From DASZTV01 sp036268405 (GTDB taxonomy: Bacteria; Actinomycetota; Actinomycetes; JAFAQI01), in contig DATAUF010000077.1 in NCBI GenBank assembly GCA_036268405.1, positions 33,759-97,758 of the forward strand: a stretch of 64,000 bases of DNA, given 5' to 3'. The translations under genes were made by a program, and so were the position numbers. Under the pieces are notes generated by a model. That model was not told the DNA's origin. It saw nothing but the letters and a program-made list of their open reading frames with translations, and searched no databases. Below are positions 10,550-16,501 of the stretch, piece by piece (position 1 is the first letter of the stretch; each line of letters opens with the position of its first letter).

Positions 10550-11917
10550 ATGGCGCTGATGTCGTTGCAGGACGCGGCCTTCCTGCTGCCCGAAACCCGC
10601 GAGCAGCCGATGCACGTCGGCGGCCTCCAGCTGTTCACGACGCCAGTGGGCGCCGACCGCGACTACCTCAAGAACGTGTACGCCGAGCTGGTTGCGGTCG
10701 ACGAGATCGCGCCGCTGTTCCGGCAGCGTGCCCATCGCTCTCTGGGCACGCTGGGCCAGTGGGCCTGGCAGGAGGACAAGGAGCTCGACCTCGAGCACCA
10801 TGTCCGGCACTCCGCTTTGCCGCGTCCCGGCCGAATCCGCGAGTTGCTCGCGCTGGTCTCTCGGCTGCACAGCACGCTGCTCGACCGCCAGCGGCCGCTG
10901 TGGGAGATGCACCTCATCGAGGGACTGGACGACGGACGGTTCGCGATCTACTTCAAGTCCCACCACGCGGTCATGGACGGCGTCTCGGGCCTGCGGCTGA
11001 TGCAGAGCTCGCTGTCCACGGACGCCGACGACCGCAGCCTGTGTGCGCCGTACCTGCCGAGAGAAAGCCATCGCGACCACGCGGGCGGCGGTTTCTCGGC
11101 CGGCGCGCTGGCCGGCATGGCACGCGGTGCCTTCAACGAGACGGTCGCCCTCGGGCCCCTCGTCTATCGCGCGGCCGACCGGCTGATCCGCGAGCAGGCA
11201 GCCGCCCTGCCGAGTGCGGCGCCGCGCACGATCCTCAACGGTCCGATCACGGGCTCACGGCGATTCGCGGCGCAGTCGTGGCCGTTGGAGCGGCTGCACG
11301 CCATCCGGCGGTCGGCCGGCGTGACGCTGAACGATGTCGTCCTCGCATTGTGCTCAGGCGCTCTCCGCACCTATCTCGACGAGCAGCACGCGTTGCCCGA
11401 TGCTTCGCTCGTTGCGATGGTTCCGGTGCATCTGAGCAGCATCGGCAAAGGAGGGAGCGCCGGCAACAACGTCGGTGCGATCCTGACGAGCCTCGGTACC
11501 GACCAGACCGATCCGGCGCGGCGACTCGAGACGATCGTCGCGTCGATGCAGCAGGGCAAGGACCTGCTCGGCAGCCTCAGTCGCCTGCAAGCGGTCGCGA
11601 TGTCCGCCGTTTCCATGGCACCGCTTGCGATGAGCTCGTTGTTCGGCATCAACCGACTGTTGCCGCCGCCGTTCAACCTGGTGATCTCCAACGTTCCCGG
11701 CCCGAAGGTCCCGTTGTGGATGCAGGGAGCCCGTCTCGACGCGTTCTACCCGCTGTCGATTCCCACGGTGGGGCAGGCGCTCAACATCACCGTGACGAGC
11801 TACGTCGACAACCTGGAGTTCGGGCTCACGGGCTGCCGTCGTCACGTCCCGCATCTGCAGCGACTGCTGACCCACATCGACGCCTCGCTGGACGAGCTCG
11901 AGGCTGCTGTCGGCTGA
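10550..11917 (+). CDS. Wax ester synthase/diacylglycerol acyltransferase (WS/DGAT)
   Basis: A 455-residue protein if the ATG at 10550 is used (TTG 10541 or ATG 10559 are alternatives; relatives begin with a Met-Ser-x-x-Asp-Ala-x-Phe pattern as seen in MSLQDAAFL). The active-site motif HHAVMDG (HHxxxDG) lies near residue 140, and NDVVLALCSGALR and PFNLVISNVPGP mark the condensation-domain-like fold. The enzyme esterifies acyl-CoA to diacylglycerol or fatty alcohol, depositing storage lipid at the membrane. It is common in actinobacteria that accumulate triacylglycerol. It diverges from acs, which suggests a local acetyl-CoA/lipid theme, though no shared regulator is visible. Confidence 0.93.
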   Translation: MALMSLQDAAFLLPETREQPMHVGGLQLFTTPVGADRDYLKNVYAELVAVDEIAPLFRQRAHRSLGTLGQWAWQEDKELDLEHHVRHSALPRPGRIRELLALVSRLHSTLLDRQRPLWEMHLIEGLDDGRFAIYFKSHHAVMDGVSGLRLMQSSLSTDADDRSLCAPYLPRESHRDHAGGGFSAGALAGMARGAFNETVALGPLVYRAADRLIREQAAALPSAAPRTILNGPITGSRRFAAQSWPLERLHAIRRSAGVTLNDVVLALCSGALRTYLDEQHALPDASLVAMVPVHLSSIGKGGSAGNNVGAILTSLGTDQTDPARRLETIVASMQQGKDLLGSLSRLQAVAMSAVSMAPLAMSSLFGINRLLPPPFNLVISNVPGPKVPLWMQGARLDAFYPLSIPTVGQALNITVTSYVDNLEFGLTGCRRHVPHLQRLLTHIDASLDELEAAVG

Positions 11918-11928
11918 TCTGTCGACGC

Positions 11929-11956
11929 TGAACCACGAGCCGACCGACGCCGTACT
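11929..11956 (+). promoter_or_regulatory. Candidate ECF sigma-factor promoter (autoregulatory)
   Basis: TGAACC (11929-11934), a 16-base spacer, then CGTACT (11951-11956), ending 24 bases before the sigma-factor GTG. This matches the pattern of SigL-type ECF promoters known in mycobacteria (TGAACC, 16-17 bases, CGT). It would let the sigma factor transcribe its own operon. The assignment rests on pattern only. Confidence 0.6.
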
Positions 11957-11980
11957 AAACATCGTGGGACAGGTGAGCTC

Positions 11981-12517
11981 GTGGGCACGGGGATGATGGT
12001 CGCCGTGGACCGAGCGGATGAGACTGCGCTGCGCGAGTTGTACGACGCGCATGCCGGTGCGCTGCTCGCGTACTCGATCAGGCTGACGGGTGGCGATCGC
12101 GGGCGCGCCGAAGATGTCGTGCAAGAGACGATGTTGCGGGCATGGCGGCACCGGGACTCCCTCGACGAGTCCAAGGGCCCGATCCGTCCGTGGTTGTTCA
12201 CGGTTGCCCATCGCGTAGCGATTGACGCGTATCGGGCGCGGGCGGCGCGCCCCACTGAGGTCGGGGACAGCGTGCTCGAGTCCATCCCGCGTGCGGACGA
12301 CATCGACGCCCGGCTCGACCGGCTGCTGATCAGCGACGCCATGCTGGCGCTGTCCGCCGAGCACCGCAGCGTTCTCGTCGAGACCTACTACCGCGGCCGG
12401 TCGGTCGCTGAGGCTGCCGAGGTGCTTGGCGTCCCCGCCGGAACGGTCAAGTCGCGGACGTTCTACGCGCTTCGCGCCCTCAAGCTTGCGCTTGCCGAGA
12501 GAGGAGTGACCACATGA
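11981..12517 (+). CDS. ECF RNA polymerase sigma factor (SigL-like)
   Basis: A 178-residue sigma-70 family protein with region 2 (LYDAHAGALLAYSIRLTGG, RAEDVVQETMLRAWRH, PWLFTVAHRVAIDAYRAR) and region 4 (ALSAEHRSVLVETYYRGRSV, AAEVLGVPAGTVKSRTFYALRAL), without region 1 or 3, hence ECF class. GTG at 11981 follows AGGTGA; ATG codons at 11993 and 11996 are alternatives. It redirects RNA polymerase to a small regulon in response to an envelope signal. The anti-sigma gene overlaps its stop by four bases (ATGA), and a TGAACC/CGTACT promoter precedes it, the standard autoregulated layout. It resembles SigL/SigK-type actinobacterial factors. Confidence 0.93.
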   Translation: MGTGMMVAVDRADETALRELYDAHAGALLAYSIRLTGGDRGRAEDVVQETMLRAWRHRDSLDESKGPIRPWLFTVAHRVAIDAYRARAARPTEVGDSVLESIPRADDIDARLDRLLISDAMLALSAEHRSVLVETYYRGRSVAEAAEVLGVPAGTVKSRTFYALRALKLALAERGVTT

Positions 12518-13209
12518 TCTGTTCCGACGCCACTATCGCGCTCGGCGCATACGTGCTGGGCACGCTCGACGGGCACGAGCGCTCAGAGGTCGACGCCCAC
12601 CTGCGTGGCTGTGTCGACTGCCGCGCGGCGCTCGACGAGCTCGCGGCCCTCCCGGCATTGCTCGAGCGGCTGAGCCTGCAGGATCTCGGCGAGGCGATCC
12701 CGCTTGCGGATGCCCCCGAGGAGCTGTTTGCCAAGGTCGCGGCACAAGCGCGCGCCGAACACGACCGCTCCGAGTCGGCCGCACCTGTCTCCGCTGTCGT
12801 CCTGCCATTCCATCGTCGTCGGCGGGTGCAGCTCGCATCGGCGGCGGCGGCGGTCGTGCTCATCGCGGGGGCGACCACGACCGTGGCGCTCGTCGGCTCC
12901 TCGGGTCCGGACCGCCCCGGTGTGCAGGTGGTCGCAGGCGCGCAGGGACCGGTCCACATGAGGGTGGCGCTGTCGTCCCAGACGGCCGGAACGGCCCTGC
13001 GGGTATCGGTGTCAGGGCTGCCCAAGGATGAGCGCTGCCGGCTGGTGGCCATCGCCGACGACGGCACCAGGGACTACGTCGGCCGGTGGTATGCGACGTA
13101 CTCAGGTGACGCCCAGGTGACCGGCTCGACGTCGATCGCGACCGGGCAGCTTGCACAGCTCGTGCTGCTCGGCACCGATGGCAAGAAGCTGGTGAGCGTC
13201 CCGATCTGA
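12514..13209 (+). CDS. Zinc-finger anti-sigma factor, single membrane span
   Basis: A 231-residue protein translationally coupled to the sigma factor. Residues 1-60 form a zf-HC2 anti-sigma domain with the HLRGCVDC zinc ligands (HxxxCxxC). A transmembrane helix lies near residues 108-130 (VQLASAAAAVVLIAGATTTVALV), followed by an extracytoplasmic domain of ~100 residues ending TGQLAQLVLLGTDGKKLV, reminiscent of the C-terminal domain of SigL/SigK anti-sigma proteins. It should hold the sigma factor at the membrane until redox or proteolytic release. A 23-bp imperfect duplication (13188-13210 and 13211-13233) begins in its last codons and runs past the stop. Confidence 0.92.
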   Translation: MICSDATIALGAYVLGTLDGHERSEVDAHLRGCVDCRAALDELAALPALLERLSLQDLGEAIPLADAPEELFAKVAAQARAEHDRSESAAPVSAVVLPFHRRRRVQLASAAAAVVLIAGATTTVALVGSSGPDRPGVQVVAGAQGPVHMRVALSSQTAGTALRVSVSGLPKDERCRLVAIADDGTRDYVGRWYATYSGDAQVTGSTSIATGQLAQLVLLGTDGKKLVSVPI

Positions 13210-13379
13210 TGCTGGTGACCGTGCCGACCTGATCGTGGCGGGGGCGCCCGTTCGCACCGGGCTGTACGGCCATTCGGCCTAGTCTCGTGTGGCATTTGCC
13301 TCGGCCACCTGCGGGGTTCGTTCCCTCCCGATTTCGGGCAGTATCCGGATATCCGCCTGTCGGACCAGGAGTCTTCCCC

Positions 13380-13757
13380 ATGCAGAGCGCCACACGAGAG
13401 GTCCTGACGCTCACGGCATCCCGCCGAGCGCCGGCTCAGGCGCGCCGTGCGGTCCACGACTTCGCCGCGGCTGTGTCGCCCGCGTCCGCGCGCACGGCTG
13501 AGCTGCTCGCCTCGGAGCTGGTGACCAACGCCGTCACCCACGGTCGCGGGCCGGTACGCGTGCTCATGGAGTACGACGCGAGGGGGCTCGCGGTGACGGT
13601 CTCTGATGATGAGTCGGCGGCACCGGTGGTCGCCGATGCGCCGCCGACCGCGACCGGCGGTCGTGGGATGCGGCTGGTCGACGTGCTCTCGACGTCCTGG
13701 GGTGTGACCCCTGACCGGCCCGGGCCGGGAAAGGGCGTGTGGTTCCGCCTCGGATGA
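13380..13757 (+). CDS. ATP-binding anti-sigma/HATPase_c_2 regulatory protein
   Basis: A 125-residue single-domain GHKL protein. ATG at 13380 was chosen over the GTG at 13287 because AGGAG lies 9 bases upstream and the domain begins directly. The N-box reads ELVTNAVTHG, the second box is DDESAAP and the glycine box is GGRGMRLVDVLSTSWG. This is the architecture of RsbW/SpoIIAB-type serine kinases and of the many stand-alone ATP-binding regulators in actinobacteria, which bind sigma factors or anti-anti-sigma partners. It may have no link to the ECF pair upstream, since those use a zinc-finger anti-sigma factor. No partner gene is adjacent. Confidence 0.85.
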   Translation: MQSATREVLTLTASRRAPAQARRAVHDFAAAVSPASARTAELLASELVTNAVTHGRGPVRVLMEYDARGLAVTVSDDESAAPVVADAPPTATGGRGMRLVDVLSTSWGVTPDRPGPGKGVWFRLG

Positions 13758-13792
13758 CTCGGAGCGACGTAGGGCGCTGACTGTGGCAGGCC

Positions 13793-13966
13793 TTAGCGGT
13801 GTCCCGACACCGGATTCGCTTCACGATCGGCGGCCGCGGGGACACGGCAGACTTGCGGGGCGCCGTCACAGCAGGGCTCGTAGTAGAGGCAGCTCGGACA
13901 TCGGTTGTGTGCCTGTTCGGCGTACATCTGGGTTCCGCAGTTGGGACAAGGCAGATCAAGCGCCAT
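13793..13966 (-). CDS. 57-residue CxxC zinc-ribbon protein
   Basis: A small gene on the minus strand between two plus-strand genes. It reads MALDLPCPNCGTQMYAEQAH and continues NRCPSCLYYEPCCDG, giving two CxxC knuckles (CPNC and CPSC, 12 residues apart) plus a CC pair, followed by a short hydrophilic tail. That is a rubredoxin-like or zinc-ribbon arrangement expected to bind one zinc ion. I recognise the general type as a short conserved actinobacterial protein of unknown function, but cannot name a family. ATG at 13966 gives a frame ending TAA at 13793. No clear ribosome-binding site precedes it, so it may be leaderless. Its start lies only 49 bases from the LexA box of the divergent imuA-like gene. 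Confidence 0.7.
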   Translation of the reverse strand: MALDLPCPNCGTQMYAEQAHNRCPSCLYYEPCCDGAPQVCRVPAAADREANPVSGHR

Positions 13967-14014
13967 CGGGCCATGATGAGCGAAGGAATCACCCGGAACC
14001 CGTATTGACTTGAT

Positions 14015-14030
14015 TCGAACATACGTTCGA
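14015..14030 (+). promoter_or_regulatory. LexA-binding SOS box
   Basis: TCGAACATACGTTCGA is a palindrome containing the Gram-positive/actinobacterial SOS consensus CGAAC-N4-GTTCG. It ends 10 bases before the ATG of the imuA-like gene, overlapping the place where RNA polymerase must bind, so LexA would repress the mutasome operon until DNA damage. A TTGACT at 14005-14010 could be the -35 element. No other full SOS box was noticed in the window. Confidence 0.92.
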
Positions 14031-14040
14031 TGATGGCCGG

Positions 14041-14769
14041 ATGGTCGACACGGCAGTCCGGTCGCTAGCCCGCACTCTCGAGCTGCAGTCGGCCGTGCAG
14101 CCTGCCGCTGTTGCAGGGACCCGGTCGCCCGCGCTCTCCGTGCTTCCTGCGCTGCAGTCCCTGCTCCCGGACGGGCTGCGGCGTGGCAGCACTGTCAGCG
14201 TCAGCGGATCGACGTCGTTGCTGTTGGCGTTGCTTGCCGCGGCATCGGCCGAGGGTGCGTGGTGTGTGCTGGTCGACCTGCCGTTCGGCGGCGGCGCGGC
14301 CCAGCTGTCGGCAGAGGCGGCGGAGGACTACGGGATCGACCTGGCGAGGCTTCCGCTGGTGCCCTGTGCCGGGAAGAGCTGGACGACCGTCGTCGGAGCT
14401 CTGCTCGACGCGTTCGACGTTGTCGCGGCCCGCCCACCCACGCGATTGCCCGACGGCGATCTGCGCCGGCTCGCGGCCCGAGCCCGGGCCAGGCAGTCGG
14501 TGCTCGTGCCGGTCCTCGCGTCGGGCGGGCGTTGGCCGACGGCTGACCTGCGCCTGGCCGCCGAGCCCGGTGAGTGGGTCGGCATCGGGGACGGCTACGG
14601 CCGGTTGTCTCGTCGGCAGGTGAGGGTGGTCGTCGACGGTCGCGGACAGTCCGCTGGGGGTCGCTCGGCAACCTTGTGGCTACCCGATGCTCGCGGGGGC
14701 GTGACACCCGAGGAGACCGAGTCGGTCGCACCTGTGGTGAAGCTGTCCGAGGCACGATTCAGTGGCTAG
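14041..14769 (+). CDS. imuA': ImuA'-like RecA-fold mutasome accessory protein
   Basis: A 242-residue protein directly behind the SOS box and overlapping imuB by 8 bases. The central part (LQSLLPDGLRRGSTVSVSGS, then LLLALLAAASAEGAWCVLVD) has the layout of a RecA/SulA-type ATPase beta sheet, but the P-loop position reads GSTSLLLALL without the GK[ST] lysine, so ATP binding is probably lost. In mycobacteria the equivalent ImuA' joins ImuB and DnaE2 in damage-induced mutagenesis; it lacks catalytic function of its own and interacts with ImuB. Identification rests on gene order, SOS control and the RecA-like outline rather than strong motif identity. Confidence 0.82.
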   Translation: MVDTAVRSLARTLELQSAVQPAAVAGTRSPALSVLPALQSLLPDGLRRGSTVSVSGSTSLLLALLAAASAEGAWCVLVDLPFGGGAAQLSAEAAEDYGIDLARLPLVPCAGKSWTTVVGALLDAFDVVAARPPTRLPDGDLRRLAARARARQSVLVPVLASGGRWPTADLRLAAEPGEWVGIGDGYGRLSRRQVRVVVDGRGQSAGGRSATLWLPDARGGVTPEETESVAPVVKLSEARFSG

Positions 14770-16417
14770 TGGCCGTACCGATCGACCCGGCGTGGATAGA
14801 CCCTGTGCGGATAGACCCAGCGTGGATAGACCCTGTGCGGATAGACCCAGCGCGGATCTACCCAGGATTGCGACGGTGTGGTGCCCCGACTGGCCAGTCG
14901 TCGCGGCGGGCAACGCCGCTGCCGTTGATGCCCTGGACGTCCCGGTCGCGGTCCTCGTGGCCAATCGGGTGGTCGCCTGCTCGAACCGGGCACGCGGGAT
15001 CGGCGTACGGCGGGGGATGCGACGACGCGAGGCGCAGGCGCGTTGTCCCGAGCTGATCGCGCTCGTTCGCGACGAAGCAATCGAGGCACGGTATTTCGAG
15101 CCGGCGATCCGCGCCGTCGAGACGGTGGTGTCGGGCGTGGAGGTGGTGAGGCCCGGGCTGCTCACGCTGGCGGCGCGGGGCCCGGCTCGCCATCTCGGCG
15201 GGGAGCCGGCGCTGGTGACAACGCTCGAAGAGGCGGTCAGCTGGATGGCGCCCGAGGTGGCGGTGGGGGTCGCCGACGGTGCCTTCGCTGCCGAACAGGC
15301 GGCTCGGCAGCGAGTCGTGGTCCCGGCGGGTGGCTCGGCGGCGTTTCTTGCCGACCTGCCGGTCGGGACGCTCGATGCGTTCGGCGGCTCGGCGCTGGTG
15401 GACGTGTTGCGCCGGCTGGGGATCTGGACCCTCGGTGGCTTCGCCGCGTTGCCGGCGAAGGACGTCGCTGCCCGGTTCGGTCCGACGGGGGCCTGGGCGC
15501 ACCGGCAAGCCGGTGGCCGCGACGCGAGGCCGGTAGTGATCCGAGAGCCACCGGTCGACTGCTCGGTGACCGTGGACCTCGATCCGCCGGTTGACCGGGT
15601 CGACGTCGTCGCGTTCTCCGCCCGAGGTGCGGTCGAGACGTTCATCGCCAATCTCTCGTCGCGTGGCCTGGCGTGTTCCTGTGTCGAGCTCGAGGTCGCC
15701 TCCGAAGCGGGAGAGCGCGCGGCCCGGCGATGGCGGGCAAGCGGTGTGCTGTCAGCGAGTGACGTCATCGACCGAATCCGCTGGCAGATCGAGGGCTGGC
15801 TGCACGCCGCAGACGGCGAACCGCGGCTCACCGCCGGAATCACCGCGCTTCGGATCGTGCCGGTCGAGACCGTGCCGACCGGGGCACACCAGCAGGCCTT
15901 GTGGGGCGGTGACGGAGAGTCGGGCGAGCGCGCCCGCCGGGCGCTGGCCCGGGTGCAGACCATGCTCGGTTTCGATGGCGTGGTCGCTCCATCAGTAGTG
16001 GGCGGCCGCGGTCCGGTGCAGCGCAACGGGCTCACGGCATGGGGCGAGGAGCGGCCTGTCTCGCGTCGCGCCGACGAGCCATGGCCGGGTCATCTGCCCT
16101 CTCCTGCGCCCAGCCTGGTGCTCGACCCGCCCACTCCGGTGCGGCTGCTCGACGCCTCTGGTCGGTCGGTGGTGGTGGGTGAGCGGGGAGCGATCGTGCG
16201 CCCGCCCAGCGTGCTGGGGCTGCGGGCGGACCCTCCGGTCGCGGTGATCTCGTGGGCCGGTCCGTGGCCGGCGGACGAGCGGTGGTGGGACCCGGCGAGT
16301 GCAGTCCGGGTGGCCCGGATGCAGCTCGTAGACGACCGAGGCCGCGCATATCTGGTGGCGGGCGAGATGTGCAGCGGGGCAGAGCCCCGCTGGCACCTAG
16401 AAGGCATCTATGACTAA
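14762..16417 (+). CDS. imuB: ImuB, catalytically inactive Y-family polymerase homologue
   Basis: A 551-residue protein starting at GTG 14762 inside the end of imuA'. The first ~35 residues are a repeat of Asp-Arg-Pro units encoded by a 15-bp minisatellite; the conserved domain begins at RIATVWCPDWPVVAA. The palm start in active Y polymerases carries acidic metal ligands, whereas this segment has none of the usual DMDAFFA pattern, as in known ImuB proteins, which act as adaptors between the beta clamp and DnaE2. A fingers/little-finger region (RRLGIWTLGGFAALPAKDVAARFG) and a long C-terminal part with SRRADEPWPG and SWAGPWPADERWWD follow. An 18-bp tandem duplication spans the stop codon. Confidence 0.92.
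   Translation: MASGRTDRPGVDRPCADRPSVDRPCADRPSADLPRIATVWCPDWPVVAAGNAAAVDALDVPVAVLVANRVVACSNRARGIGVRRGMRRREAQARCPELIALVRDEAIEARYFEPAIRAVETVVSGVEVVRPGLLTLAARGPARHLGGEPALVTTLEEAVSWMAPEVAVGVADGAFAAEQAARQRVVVPAGGSAAFLADLPVGTLDAFGGSALVDVLRRLGIWTLGGFAALPAKDVAARFGPTGAWAHRQAGGRDARPVVIREPPVDCSVTVDLDPPVDRVDVVAFSARGAVETFIANLSSRGLACSCVELEVASEAGERAARRWRASGVLSASDVIDRIRWQIEGWLHAADGEPRLTAGITALRIVPVETVPTGAHQQALWGGDGESGERARRALARVQTMLGFDGVVAPSVVGGRGPVQRNGLTAWGEERPVSRRADEPWPGHLPSPAPSLVLDPPTPVRLLDASGRSVVVGERGAIVRPPSVLGLRADPPVAVISWAGPWPADERWWDPASAVRVARMQLVDDRGRAYLVAGEMCSGAEPRWHLEGIYD
14792..14866 (+). repeat. 15-bp minisatellite in the 5' part of imuB
   Basis: Five consecutive 15-base units: GTGGATAGACCCTGT and GCGGATAGACCCAGC alternate twice and a diverged fifth unit follows. 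Two 30-bp blocks (14791-14820 and 14821-14850) are identical. The unit length is a multiple of three, so copy-number change would preserve the reading frame and add or remove (V/A)DRP(C/S) pentapeptides at the ImuB N-terminus. Confidence 0.95.
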
Positions 16418-16443
16418 CGCCGAGGCTATGACTAACGCCGAGG
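16408..16443 (+). repeat. 18-bp perfect tandem duplication at the imuB stop
   Basis: Bases 16408-16425 and 16426-16443 are identical. The first copy holds the imuB stop codon (TAA 16415-16417) and the second runs into the left arm of hairpin copy B. The duplication adds a second set of stop codons and moves the hairpin 18 bp away from the stop, consistent with replication slippage or imprecise insertion of the hairpin element. Confidence 0.95.
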
Positions 16444-16499
16444 CCAACCTTTTGGGTCTTTCAGAGGGGTCTGAAAGACCATTTACGTTGGCCTCGACG
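16436..16499 (+). repeat. Hairpin repeat, copy B, abutting dnaE2
   Basis: A 64-bp inverted repeat of the same family as 6782-6845. The left arm starts CGCCGAGGCCAACC and the right arm ends GTTGGCCTCGACG; the inner arms GTCTTTCAGA/TCTGAAAGAC are also complementary, giving a nearly continuous ~28-bp stem with a few mismatches. Its right arm ends two bases before the dnaE2 ATG, so the folded RNA would hold the dnaE2 translation start at its base. There is no U-run. Confidence 0.9.
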
Positions 16500-16501
16500 T
16501 A

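Noticed and set aside
13799..14008. A 69-codon plus-strand frame between the HATPase gene and imuA'
   Set aside because: It is opposite the cysteine-rich zinc-ribbon gene, whose CPNC/CPSC spacing is far better evidence of coding.
14792..14866. CRISPR-like array at the imuB 5' end
   Set aside because: Units are contiguous 15-mers without spacers, in frame with imuB, and no cas gene is near; it is a coding minisatellite.
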